A DNA stretch of 64,000 nt from Bacteroidota bacterium (lineage in GTDB: Bacteria; Bacteroidota; Bacteroidia; Palsa-965): the NCBI GenBank assembly GCA_006218065.1, contig VBWE01000009.1, positions 1 through 64,000 of the forward strand, in the 5' to 3' direction. This document shows positions 49,696 to 59,445 of this stretch, in pieces. The notes beneath the pieces were generated by a model. The model had not been told where the DNA came from. It searched no databases and worked only from the letters and a program-made list of their open reading frames with translations. Each line of letters opens with the position of its first letter. Positions within the stretch are counted from its first letter, which is position 1. The position numbers were made by a program, and so were the translations under genes.

Positions 49696-50388
49696 ATGCA
49701 AAGCAAAGATATAGCAAACTTTTATGACGATTACACCAGCAAGCAGAAGAAAACTGGTGTGAACGCCCGCCACCGGACTATTCTCAAGCGTTTAAAGCGG
49801 TTCGGGCTGGAACCGAATCACCGGGTGCTCGAAATCGGATGCGGCATCGGAACAGTAACCGGGTTGCTCGCAGCCTACCTCGAAAAGGGCCAGGTTGTTG
49901 GCGTCGACATCAGCCCGAAAAGCGTGGAACTCGCCCGAAAAAACCTTTCGAAATTCGGCAATGCCGAGTTTGTCGTTTCCGATATGTCCTCGTTCAGCCA
50001 CAGTTCGAAGTTTGACGTCGTACTTCTCCCCGATGTGCTGGAACATATCCCGGTTGATCAGCACGCCAACCTTTTCCGTGTGATCCGCGAGAATATTCAT
50101 GAAAATTCTTTTGTCGCAATCAATCTCCCCAACCCGTATTACCTGGATTGGATCCGCGTGAATAAACCGGAACTGCTGCAGATTATCGATCAGTCCATTT
50201 ATACCAACCTGCTCCTGCCGAATGTTTACGCAAGTGATATGTTCCTCTTTCACCTGGAGAGTTACTCCCTGTTTTCGAATGAATCGAATTACCAGTGGAT
50301 CATTCTGAAACCGAACCGACCCTATCACCCGGGGCAGCCTGATAAAATTTCTCTTGCGATCGAAAATTTCAAAACACGCATCGGCTGA
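49696..50388 (+). CDS. Class I SAM-dependent methyltransferase
   Basis: HRVLEIGCGIGTVTGLLAAYLEKGQVVGVDISPKSVELARKNL, FDVVLLPDVLEHIPVDQHANLFRVIRENI. Confidence 0.92.
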   Translation: MQSKDIANFYDDYTSKQKKTGVNARHRTILKRLKRFGLEPNHRVLEIGCGIGTVTGLLAAYLEKGQVVGVDISPKSVELARKNLSKFGNAEFVVSDMSSFSHSSKFDVVLLPDVLEHIPVDQHANLFRVIRENIHENSFVAINLPNPYYLDWIRVNKPELLQIIDQSIYTNLLLPNVYASDMFLFHLESYSLFSNESNYQWIILKPNRPYHPGQPDKISLAIENFKTRIG

Positions 50389-51441
50389 ATGAAGCGCAGG
50401 AAGTTATTGTACTTCTATTTCACGCGCACTTCTTTCGTTGCCAAGGATCTCGCTATTTTTCAGTCTGCTTACGAAGTGAAAGAATTTCATTACCCGGCAA
50501 CGGGCCGTGATATTCTCATCTATCTTTTCAAACAGTTTTTTTTCCTGCTCAGGCATTGCCGTTCCTGCGACGTGCTGGTTTGCCAGTTCGCCGGGCATCA
50601 CAGTGTTTTAGCCGTTTTTTTCGGTCGCTTATTCCGCAAACCCGTATTGCTGATCCCGGGAGGAACCGATTGCGTTTCTTTTCCATCCATCCGGTACGGG
50701 CAGTTTTCCAAATCATTTCTTTCGAAAACCACCTGCTACTCCTATCGTAAAGCGCGCCATATTGCACCCGTGCACGAAGCGCTGATCCGGTCCGCTTACA
50801 CCTATACTGCCGATGATTTCCCGGAACAGGGGTTTGCCGTTTTCTGCAAAAACATAAAGACGCCGGTTACGACAATTTACAACGGCTATGAAACGGACAA
50901 GTTCCGTCCGACGGGAGAAGCAAGAAACAAAAACTCGTTCCTGACAATTGCCGCCGGGCTCGACAGCGAAGTCCGGATCAGGTTAAAAGGAATTGACATT
51001 ATCCTGGCAGCTGCGGCGCAGTTGCCGGACTGCAGTTTTACCATCATCGGGGCGAACCGGCCTCCGCAGCTCGAAGTTCCTGCGAATGTGAAAATCATCC
51101 CGCCTGTTCCAAACCAGGAATTGCCGGCTCTGATGAGCAGCCACGAGTTTTATCTCCAGCTTTCTTTATCCGAAGGTTTTCCGAACGCGCTTTGCGAGGC
51201 CATGCTTTGCGGGTGTATTCCCGTGGTATCCGATGTTTCGTCTATGCCGGGGATTATCGGCAAAAGCGGTTTTGTTTTGAAAAAACGGGATGCGGGAATG
51301 CTGGTTTCACTTCTTAAACCGGCGCTGGAATGCAACAAACCCGAACAGTCTGCCGCAGCAAGAAAAACGATTGAAGAAAATTACACGCTTGTGCGCCGAA
51401 CAAAAGAATTGTTGCAACTGCTGTCGGAAATGACAACCTGA
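50389..51441 (+). CDS. Glycosyltransferase family 4
   Basis: VTTIYNGYETDKFRPTGEA, RLKGIDIILAAAAQLPDCSFTIIG, LQLSLSEGFPNALCEAMLCGCIPVVSDVSSMPGIIG. Confidence 0.92.
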   Translation: MKRRKLLYFYFTRTSFVAKDLAIFQSAYEVKEFHYPATGRDILIYLFKQFFFLLRHCRSCDVLVCQFAGHHSVLAVFFGRLFRKPVLLIPGGTDCVSFPSIRYGQFSKSFLSKTTCYSYRKARHIAPVHEALIRSAYTYTADDFPEQGFAVFCKNIKTPVTTIYNGYETDKFRPTGEARNKNSFLTIAAGLDSEVRIRLKGIDIILAAAAQLPDCSFTIIGANRPPQLEVPANVKIIPPVPNQELPALMSSHEFYLQLSLSEGFPNALCEAMLCGCIPVVSDVSSMPGIIGKSGFVLKKRDAGMLVSLLKPALECNKPEQSAAARKTIEENYTLVRRTKELLQLLSEMTT

Positions 51442-51446
51442 TGCAC

Positions 51447-54113
51447 TTACGTTTTCGCCGCTCCCGGTTTATCTTTTTTATCCTTGATCTCTTTCCAGAT
51501 CGCAAAACCGAGGAACGCTAAAATCAGCAGCGAACCGATCGACGCTATCGTGCCGCCCGTATTGTACATTTTCGGCTCGAATTTGAACACGATCTCGTGG
51601 TTGCCCGCAGGAATTTTCAAACCGCGCAGCGTATAATCTGCACGGAAATGCGGCACAAGTTTGTTGTCGATATATGCGTTCCAGCCTTTTTCATAATAGA
51701 TCTCGGAGAAAACGCCCACCTGTTCGATGTTGTTTTTCGACTGGTACTTCAGTTCGTTTGCTTTATATGAAGTCAGCGTAATGCTTGCGTCCGGATCTTT
51801 TTTCACTTTCTGCGGCGCGACAGCAAATGCTTTGTCCACCAGCGCTGTTTTTCCCGGATCAATTTTGCCGAGTTTCACAATCTCTTCATCGGGACTTTGC
51901 ACCTGCATCACTTCTTCCACGAACCAGGCATTGCCCAATGCGTTCCGGTTGCGCATTACGCCCTGCCGATAACCCGGGTTGAAAATAATATACCGTGTAT
52001 TCAGCATATTAAGCACACCCATTTTCGCCAGGCCGGCCTGCACCATGCTGTCGTTCCCCATTGACTGGTTGATCAGGTTACCCGATTCAATACGCTGGTT
52101 TTCGATATAGAATTCGACCAGGTCCTGGTAGCGGCGCATTTTGGCCGGGTGATAACCGCCCAGCGATTTATGATAATAAGAAGTCGAAGCGTCGTCGGTA
52201 ACGCTGGCCAGTGTATTGAGCACACGGTAATTCGGATCCGGATCCTGCAGGATGGCCGAGTCCGCCTTCGATTTTTCCGGTTCCGGCACCGGCGTGTTTT
52301 TCCGGGTAGGATTTTCCGCGTAGCTGCTGTTGTATTTATTATCGTTGACATAACGATGTGCAACCGGTATCTGGTCGATCATAACGAGAATAAGCACAGC
52401 GCCCGCAAAAGCATGCTGGTTGAAACCTACACGGATAAACACGAGCGTAATACCTGCCGCAAGAAGAATAAACAGGAAACTCCTGATCGCATCATCCGAA
52501 GTAAGTTTGAGACGAACGGCGATGATATCGGGCTGGATGCGCTTGTGGAACTCAAGCGCCCCGGCTTTGATCTCCCGCTGCACTTCCGGCTTCTGCATTT
52601 CCATGGCCACCTGCTGCTGTGGCATTCCTCGCTGCATCATTTCCTGCGCTTTCTGCTGGCGAAGATCGCTTTCGATGCGGCGTACTGCTTTGGCATCAAG
52701 TTCAGGACCGGTAGGTGTTACAAAAGAATCCGGCGACATCCATACAACCAGGCAAACAGCAAGAGCGAAGCCGGTTACGCCATAAAAAATCTTAATTTTT
52801 TCGCGGATGACGGCCCGGTTCGTGATGATCTCTTTGATGGCCAGCAAAGCCATGAGCGGGAAGGTGAATTCCACGATCACCAGTGTCATGGCCGGTGCGC
52901 GGAACTTATTGTACAGCGGAACATGATCGAAGAAAAACCGGGAGAGCGGTTCAAAATTATATCCCCAGGCCAGCATGATACCCAGCACGGAAATGCCGAA
53001 GAGCCACCATTTCAGCCTGTCCTTTACAAAGACCATGCAGAGCAGGAAGAAGAAACAAACGATCGCTCCCACATAAGCGGGTCCGCTGGTAAAAGGCTGA
53101 TCCCCGAAATACGCATCGATCCTTCCGCCGATATAATCTTTTGAATCCGGGCCGGCGGCTTCCAGCGCTTTCTCATCATAGGCAATAACGGGAAGCGAGG
53201 CCCCGCCATTGTAATTGGGAATAAGCAGGGTCATGGTTTCACCCACACCGTAGCTCCATCCCATAGCGTAATCGAATTTGAGGCCGGGTTCTTTTTCTTC
53301 CTCTGCCGTTTTCTTTACACCGCGCTCATTGATCGTAAGTACCGATCCGCCGCGCATACTGTCCTTCGCATATTCCTGCGTGAGCAGCAGGTTGGAAATG
53401 TTGGGAAGCGCTCCCAGCAAAGCAGCTACAACTAATATGCCCACCGCTTTAAAAAGGTACTCCCGTTTGCCTTCCCGCCATAGACGGATCAGTTCCCCGA
53501 TTCCTATCGCCAGGGAAATCAGGATCAGGTAGAAGGTGATCTGGATATGGTTCGCTTCCAGTTCCAGTGCAAGCGCAAGCGCCGTAAGCGCACCGCCGAG
53601 AAGCAACCGCCCGCGGAAAGTCATCAGTACCCCCGCAATAACCGGCGCCATGTAGGCGATGGCCATGCCTTTGGAGTTATGCCCTGCCGGGATAAGCGTG
53701 AAAAAATAAGACGAGAATGCAAAGGCAATTGCTCCTGCCGCACTCATCAGCGGCGACATGTTCAGCGTCAGCAGCAGGATGTAAAAACCAACCATGCAGA
53801 CGAGAACGAAAGTAACCGGGTGATGGATGATGCCGCGGAAAATAGTATTGATGGCCGAAATATAATTGCCCTTGTAGTTGGTCGAAATCTGGTATGCCGG
53901 CATGCCGCCGAACATGGCATTGGTCCAGAGCGGTTCTTCATGATACTTTGCACGATGATCCGCGATCTCTTTCGACATGCCTTTGTGCTGTTCGATATCG
54001 TTCTGGGCAATCGCCCGCTTATCGACCAGGTACGGCTTGAAAAAGGCAAAACAGAGGATGATAAAAAGGACGATAAAGCCTGCGTGCTGAAGATTTTTTT
54101 TCCAGTCGATCAT
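51447..54113 (-). CDS. YfhO family membrane protein
   Basis: Multi-TM; GMPAYQISTNYKGNYISAINTIF; C-terminal YYEKGWNAYIDNKLVPHFRADYTLRGLKIPAGNHEIVFKFEPKMYNTGGTIASIGSLLIL. Confidence 0.88.
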   Translation of the reverse strand: MIDWKKNLQHAGFIVLFIILCFAFFKPYLVDKRAIAQNDIEQHKGMSKEIADHRAKYHEEPLWTNAMFGGMPAYQISTNYKGNYISAINTIFRGIIHHPVTFVLVCMVGFYILLLTLNMSPLMSAAGAIAFAFSSYFFTLIPAGHNSKGMAIAYMAPVIAGVLMTFRGRLLLGGALTALALALELEANHIQITFYLILISLAIGIGELIRLWREGKREYLFKAVGILVVAALLGALPNISNLLLTQEYAKDSMRGGSVLTINERGVKKTAEEEKEPGLKFDYAMGWSYGVGETMTLLIPNYNGGASLPVIAYDEKALEAAGPDSKDYIGGRIDAYFGDQPFTSGPAYVGAIVCFFFLLCMVFVKDRLKWWLFGISVLGIMLAWGYNFEPLSRFFFDHVPLYNKFRAPAMTLVIVEFTFPLMALLAIKEIITNRAVIREKIKIFYGVTGFALAVCLVVWMSPDSFVTPTGPELDAKAVRRIESDLRQQKAQEMMQRGMPQQQVAMEMQKPEVQREIKAGALEFHKRIQPDIIAVRLKLTSDDAIRSFLFILLAAGITLVFIRVGFNQHAFAGAVLILVMIDQIPVAHRYVNDNKYNSSYAENPTRKNTPVPEPEKSKADSAILQDPDPNYRVLNTLASVTDDASTSYYHKSLGGYHPAKMRRYQDLVEFYIENQRIESGNLINQSMGNDSMVQAGLAKMGVLNMLNTRYIIFNPGYRQGVMRNRNALGNAWFVEEVMQVQSPDEEIVKLGKIDPGKTALVDKAFAVAPQKVKKDPDASITLTSYKANELKYQSKNNIEQVGVFSEIYYEKGWNAYIDNKLVPHFRADYTLRGLKIPAGNHEIVFKFEPKMYNTGGTIASIGSLLILAFLGFAIWKEIKDKKDKPGAAKT

Positions 54114-54188
54114 AACATGAAGATTGCAAACCGGTTCTATTTCCGGCTTCCGGCAAAGTTATCAAAAAACATGGGCGGCTAAAATGCA

Positions 54189-54223
54189 GGAAGCCCGGCT
54201 GAGACGAACACAGCCGGGCTTCC
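54189..54223. terminator. Hairpin downstream of the PKD/T9SS gene
   Basis: ggaagcccggctg / cagccgggcttcc, 13-bp perfect stem with 9-nt loop. Confidence 0.65.
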
Positions 54224-54240
54224 CGTTAAAAAATCTTAAT

Positions 54241-57200
54241 TTATCTCGCGATCACCAGGCGGTGAATACGGTAGTTTTCTTCGCCGCTCAGTTTAAGCAG
54301 GTAAGCTCCGTCGGGCTGGTTGCGGAGATCGAGCATGAAAGGAGATTGTGCCTGTTTGCCGGAAAGCACAAGCCGTCCGCGGGCGTCGAAAATTTCAATC
54401 GTTTGCATTCCTGCTGTTTTCCATTCCATGTAAAAAGTTCCGTTGCCCGGGTTCGGATAAACCCGCAGGTCGTTTTCAATACCCGCTTGTTCCCCGATGC
54501 CGGTACACGCATCGACGAAAACAGTAAATGTACTTGAACCCGTACATCCGTTGATATTGGTTGCCTGGACAGAATATGTGATCGTGGACGACGGTGTGGC
54601 CGTTACATTCTGGCTGCTTGTGCTGCTCAGGCCGGTAGGCGGGCTCCAGGCAAACGTACCGTTCCCGGTACAGAGCAGTTGCGTAGATTCGCCAGCGCAG
54701 ATGCTATCGTCTCCGAGTATGGCAACTGTCGGCGGGTCGTAAACGATAATGGTAACCATCGTGGTGTCGGCGCAACCCTGGCTGTTGTAGCCGATCAGGT
54801 AATAGTTGGTGTTTGTTGTCGGGCTTACGGTTACTGTTTGTCCGACCGTTGTAATGCCGCCCTGCCATTGATACGTGGTTGCGCCCATGCCGGTCAGTGT
54901 TGTGGAACTGCCGGGACAGATGGCCGTATTGCCGATGATGCTCACCGTGGGTGTGGGCTGAACGGTTACGGTGATCGTATCGAAACCGCTGCTGCAGGCA
55001 CCGTTGGATGTTGAAACAAAATACGTGGTAGTAACAACCGGGCTTACGGTTATCGAAACGGTTGTATCGCTCGATCCGCCGCTCCACTGGTAGGAAGTTC
55101 CGCCGCTGGCGGTGAGTGTTGTGCTTTGCCCTGCACAGATCAATGTATTTCCGCCAACATTCACGATCGGTGTCGGTAATACAGCCAGGTTCAGCGTATC
55201 CGAAACCGCCGGGCAAACTCCGGAAGATGCCGGTGTTACATAATACGTTGTTGCAGATGAAGGGCTCACCGTAATGGATGAAGTTGTGGCGCTTGATCCG
55301 CCGCTCCACTGGAACGGGCCGTTTCCTGTGGCCGTGAGCGTAACGGATTGCCCGGAACAAATGCTGTTAGGTCCGACGATAATAGCGACCGGTGAATTAA
55401 ATACCGAAACCGTGAACGTATCCGGTACGCTGGAACAGGTGCCGTTCGATACGGTAGCATAGTACGTGGTATTAACTGCCGGCGAAACATTGATGGAAGA
55501 CGTGGTTGCCGTGCTTCCGCCGCTCCATTGCACGCTGGTTCCCCCGCTGGCAGTAAGCACAAGACTTTGTCCCTGGCAGATGCTATCGGAACCCGTGATC
55601 GAAGCGACCGGGGCCTGGTTAACGGTGATTACCTGCGTAATTGTATCTGCATCGCAGGCGCTGGATGCAATCAGTGTAACTGTATATGTTCCACTTGCAG
55701 CATAAAGGTGAGCCGGGGATGCTGACGTTGATGTACCGGTATCTCCGAAATCCCAGGAATAGGACGTGGCGCCGGATGATGTATTGGTGAAACTGACCGG
55801 TATGCTGGTGCATCCGGACGAAGAAGCATTGAATGTGGCGCTGACTACGGAAGGACTGATCGTGATTATCGATGCCGTTGTATCGATCCCGCAGGGACCT
55901 GTTGCAATCAGCGTAATTGTATACGTTCCTGCTGCGGTGTAAATATGACTTGGACTTGTTGCCGTAGATCCGTTACTGTCTCCGAAATCCCAGGAATACG
56001 AAGTCGCGCCAACAGAATTGTTTGTAAAGTTGATGCTTGTACCGCAAAGCCCGGATGCAGATGTGAATTGCGCCTGCGTTGCAGCAACAGCGTTAACCGA
56101 TTGTGTTATGGTATCCTGCCTGCAGGTATAGCTTAATATCACCTGCACAGTATATGTTCCTGAGGAGGAGAAAGTATGCGTCGGTGAAAACAAAGCGGAA
56201 ATATTTGCAGGACCGCTTGACGGATCGCCGAAGTTCCAGTTTGCAGAAAGGACATCCGTAGTATCGGTCAAACCGAAAGAATAATTGCAGTTGCCTGAAA
56301 AGACAATGGCCGGCGGCTGAAAACTTTGAAAAACACAGTTATCCAATCCGGCGGTGCTCAATTGTCCTCCCAGGTAAAAACCATTATCCACAAAATTACA
56401 TCCGCTTCCAAGGACGTCCGGGTTATTGACGACTGCAAGATAGTTGCTGGTATATTTCGCAATATATATTTTACCGTCCGGTCCACGCTTCATATAAGAC
56501 GACTGGTAGGAACCATTAGGGCTGCTTGCATTTCCGATTATTTGTGAAGAAGCCTGGATTGCGGCGGCATTACCAGCCAGCAGGTTCAGTTGCTTTATCT
56601 GGCTGCCGACCCATTGTGATACATAAAGTACGTCTTCATCAGGAGAAAACTCTACTCCCCAGGCATTGCTGAAACCAGTCATCTGGACCGGGTTGGAAAG
56701 CACACCCGTCGAATTGTCGAAATCGAACAGTTCCACAGCGCCCATATCGTAAATAGCAAGCGCTACCCGCGAACCGCTTTCCGAAACATTGATCTGCCCG
56801 GCGGCATTATAGAAACCGGACGTGCCGCCGGTATGGACTGTACCGATGGAGGTTTGAACAGGCGTGGTATTGAGCCCGTTATTATCGATCAGGTAAACAT
56901 TAAATGTATTTGAATTCCACATATGCGTGATCAGCCAGTAGTCGCGCCTGTTGCAATGCCTGACTGCTATTACTTTTTCCGTTGCGGGAGTGTACAACTG
57001 CACGTTTTTTGTTGCTGTTACTGCACCCAGCCCGCTTTGCTGCGACATATCGATGATGGAATAGCGAATACCATTTGACCAGGCCCAGGCATCAACAGTA
57101 AATAAGTAGTACAAGTTCGGATTACCCGGGTGAGGTACGATCGTTGCCGGCTGTCCACCGCTCTGGTGTCCCAATAAGCCGGTACCATTGCTCATTACGT

Positions 57201-57444
57201 TGTGCTGGCTATTCCAAACTGTTGTTCCTTCGGAATAAAAAAGAATATTGCCCGATGCATCTGAAATCGCAGCTGTATTATCGGCAGGAGTATTCAACGA
57301 ACCATTCGTCAAAGCGACAGCTGTTCCGCTGTTGAAATCCATGCCTGCATTCTGGCCGAAATACCAGATTTTGTTTTCGTTCTGGCCATTTACTGTTGCT
57401 GAAAGCATCAGGAATGGAATAACTATAGGTAAAAAATGTCTCAT
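54241..57444 (-). CDS. Large secreted PKD/Ig-like repeat protein with T9SS type A sorting domain
   Basis: TSYSWDFGDSNGSTATSPSHIYTAAGTYTITLIA (PKD); repeated QWSGGS..TTSSI.VSP...TTYYV modules; C-terminal LRVYPNPGNGTFYMEWKTAGMQTIEIFDARGRLV. Start corrected to 57444. Confidence 0.93.
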   Translation of the reverse strand: MRHFLPIVIPFLMLSATVNGQNENKIWYFGQNAGMDFNSGTAVALTNGSLNTPADNTAAISDASGNILFYSEGTTVWNSQHNVMSNGTGLLGHQSGGQPATIVPHPGNPNLYYLFTVDAWAWSNGIRYSIIDMSQQSGLGAVTATKNVQLYTPATEKVIAVRHCNRRDYWLITHMWNSNTFNVYLIDNNGLNTTPVQTSIGTVHTGGTSGFYNAAGQINVSESGSRVALAIYDMGAVELFDFDNSTGVLSNPVQMTGFSNAWGVEFSPDEDVLYVSQWVGSQIKQLNLLAGNAAAIQASSQIIGNASSPNGSYQSSYMKRGPDGKIYIAKYTSNYLAVVNNPDVLGSGCNFVDNGFYLGGQLSTAGLDNCVFQSFQPPAIVFSGNCNYSFGLTDTTDVLSANWNFGDPSSGPANISALFSPTHTFSSSGTYTVQVILSYTCRQDTITQSVNAVAATQAQFTSASGLCGTSINFTNNSVGATSYSWDFGDSNGSTATSPSHIYTAAGTYTITLIATGPCGIDTTASIITISPSVVSATFNASSSGCTSIPVSFTNTSSGATSYSWDFGDTGTSTSASPAHLYAASGTYTVTLIASSACDADTITQVITVNQAPVASITGSDSICQGQSLVLTASGGTSVQWSGGSTATTSSINVSPAVNTTYYATVSNGTCSSVPDTFTVSVFNSPVAIIVGPNSICSGQSVTLTATGNGPFQWSGGSSATTSSITVSPSSATTYYVTPASSGVCPAVSDTLNLAVLPTPIVNVGGNTLICAGQSTTLTASGGTSYQWSGGSSDTTVSITVSPVVTTTYFVSTSNGACSSGFDTITVTVQPTPTVSIIGNTAICPGSSTTLTGMGATTYQWQGGITTVGQTVTVSPTTNTNYYLIGYNSQGCADTTMVTIIVYDPPTVAILGDDSICAGESTQLLCTGNGTFAWSPPTGLSSTSSQNVTATPSSTITYSVQATNINGCTGSSTFTVFVDACTGIGEQAGIENDLRVYPNPGNGTFYMEWKTAGMQTIEIFDARGRLVLSGKQAQSPFMLDLRNQPDGAYLLKLSGEENYRIHRLVIAR

Positions 57445-57505
57445 GAGGGATCCGAGGGTTTTATTTAGCACACAAAAATAAACCATTTTTCCCTGAAAAA
57501 GTCAA

Positions 57506-57540
57506 TAAAAAACGCCGCCCGGCTGGAGAACCGGGCGGCG
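57506..57540 (-). terminator. Rho-independent terminator, minus strand
   Basis: aaaaaa-cgccgcccgg-ctggagaa-ccgggcggcg: 10-bp GC stem followed by a T-run on the minus strand. Confidence 0.75.
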
Positions 57541-57731
57541 CAGGTAATCAATTCTTTCAGCCTTTGCGGGAAGCGGATCCGTTTTGGGATGGACCTCTAA
57601 AGCTGACCAAACACCTTTAACCAGAACCCAAAGCTATTCCCGGGAACAGAGCTTTACAAGCGACTTTTAATAAGTGGCATGTCTTTCTAATAAGTGGAAG
57701 ATGGTCGATGATAACTGGCGAAACAGCCTGC

Positions 57732-57956
57732 TCAGTCTTTGATTTCCTCAAAGTCCACGTAATCGCCGGCTTTGTTGTTGAAATTCTTTTTACCGGAAGC
57801 TTCGGCCTGCTGCCTGTTAATCCGTGCCGATTCTTCCTCTTTCTGCTGCCGCTGCTGCGCATTATAGGAATACGTACGGAACGAAGTCCTTGCGCTTCCT
57901 CCGAAAATTTTCCAGAGTACCCAGATAATCAGTATGGTAAAAAATAGTTCCTGCAT
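57732..57956 (-). CDS. DUF4834-like small membrane protein
   Basis: MQELFFTILIIWVLWKIFGGSARTSFRTYSYNAQQRQQKEEESARI...AGDYVDFEEIKD. Confidence 0.8.
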   Translation of the reverse strand: MQELFFTILIIWVLWKIFGGSARTSFRTYSYNAQQRQQKEEESARINRQQAEASGKKNFNNKAGDYVDFEEIKD

Positions 57957-58044
57957 GTGACAAAGTGCTACCCGCAAAGGTACGGCATTTCAGGAAACAG
58001 CCGGCAAACGGAAAGGTTGAACCAGCTTTCGTAAACAAGACTTC

Positions 58045-58095
58045 GCTAGTCGACGACTGAGTCGTCGACTAGCAGAGACTCCGGTACCGAAGTCT
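58045..58095. repeat. Tandem palindromes
   Basis: gctagtcgacgact-g-agtcgtcgactagc (58045-58073, perfect 14-bp arms) next to agactccggtaccgaagtct (58076-58095, one mismatched pair). Confidence 0.85.
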
Positions 58096-58119
58096 GTTAT
58101 TTGCTTTTTTAAGTAAGGA

Positions 58120-58473
58120 TCAGTTCTGCGGAGCGCCTTTGTTTACCCAGCAGGTCAATACATCCAATTCTTCCTGCGAAAGATGTTCAACTGTCGGCAT
58201 GGTTTTATCAACCAGTACAAGCTGTCTGAACCTGCCGTTATCAACAACAGCTTTCAGGGGCTCGTAGGTTGTAAAATCGCCGGAGATATAACTGGCGGTA
58301 TGGCATGAGCCGCAGCGGGCGCTGATGATCGGGGCCACATCACGCTGGTAGCTTACCGAATCGCAGTTTATGCTCACCGGTTTTACCGGGGGAACTTCGA
58401 TCCGGTCGTAAGTGCAGGAAGAAAGAAAAAAGGCGGACAAGGCGCCGAAAAGCAATATCGTTTTCATGGTCAT
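58120..58473 (-). CDS. Cytochrome c-like lipoprotein
   Basis: Lipobox-like FFLSSC; ISARCGSCHTASYISGDFTTYEPLKAVV (CxxCH); HLSQEELDVLTCWVNKGAPQN. Confidence 0.85.
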   Translation of the reverse strand: MTMKTILLFGALSAFFLSSCTYDRIEVPPVKPVSINCDSVSYQRDVAPIISARCGSCHTASYISGDFTTYEPLKAVVDNGRFRQLVLVDKTMPTVEHLSQEELDVLTCWVNKGAPQN

Positions 58474-59297
58474 AGCTTTATGAATTTCTGTACACCCTGT
58501 TTTCCCGAATAGCCGACGGAAACGAAATACACGCCCGGGTTAAGCATGGCCAGGTCAATTTCTATTTTTCCGTTCGGACCGGATTCGGCGCCGGCATTTT
58601 CAAATACTTTTTTTCCTTCGATGCTGAACACCTGGACGGTCGCAGTTACTTCCGGTTCGGCGGTAATGCTGATCATACCGGCCGCAGGATTCGGGTAAAT
58701 GGAAAAATCAAGCACATTGGAAACCGTTTCCGATACACTGCTCAGATCTTCCTGCACCGTCAGCGTAGAGAGATAAACCACATCGCCGGAGTTCAGGTTA
58801 TTGCTGTTCGACGAATTGAAAGCGCCGTAAAAAGTTACTGCACCCGAAGCAGAAGCCGGCGCTATCCAGCTGAAAGTCCAGGTTCTTGTACCTGACCCCG
58901 CAGTGCCTGCCGTTCTATGTGTAATGTATTTTCCCGCGCCCTGCGTCATCGTTTCCGCTGTGTTTGTAGCAACCAGCGTTCCGCGCTGCTGACCGGTGCT
59001 TGTTTGCGGCGATAACTGGAAACCGAATTTGTTGCGTCCTGCGAAATTGACCGTTGCCGTTACCTGGTAAATAAAACCGGGTGTATACCCTGTACCCGGT
59101 ATGTCTGTGGTGATCAGTCCCGGCTGCTGCGTAACTGTACCGGCATGGCATTGCGTGCAATTATTTCCATCGCCCGGCGAACCTGTTTTTGCAATCGGTG
59201 ATCCGCCTGTGCTCGAATGCGCCTTATCGCCTGCAATTCCTGAGGCGATAAACAACAGCGGCAATGCTGCGAGCGATGTAATAATTACCTTTTTCAT
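58470..59297 (-). CDS. Choice-of-anchor V-type secreted protein with CxxCH motif and T9SS sorting domain
   Basis: TGSPGDGNNCTQCHAGTVTQQPG; FSIYPNPAAGMISITAEPEVTATVQVFSIEGKKVF. Start corrected to 59297. Confidence 0.88.
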   Translation of the reverse strand: MKKVIITSLAALPLLFIASGIAGDKAHSSTGGSPIAKTGSPGDGNNCTQCHAGTVTQQPGLITTDIPGTGYTPGFIYQVTATVNFAGRNKFGFQLSPQTSTGQQRGTLVATNTAETMTQGAGKYITHRTAGTAGSGTRTWTFSWIAPASASGAVTFYGAFNSSNSNNLNSGDVVYLSTLTVQEDLSSVSETVSNVLDFSIYPNPAAGMISITAEPEVTATVQVFSIEGKKVFENAGAESGPNGKIEIDLAMLNPGVYFVSVGYSGKQGVQKFIKL

Positions 59298-59445
59298 AAT
59301 ACACTGAATTATACGTGTCAAAGCTATTTCCTGTTCGGCTCTTCCGATTGGATAATATGCCCGCCTGATAGCACAGGACGCCTCCGGCATGGTGCAATTC
59401 GAACAGGGTATTGCACAAAAAACTAAAACGCTTCAGGAATCCTAT

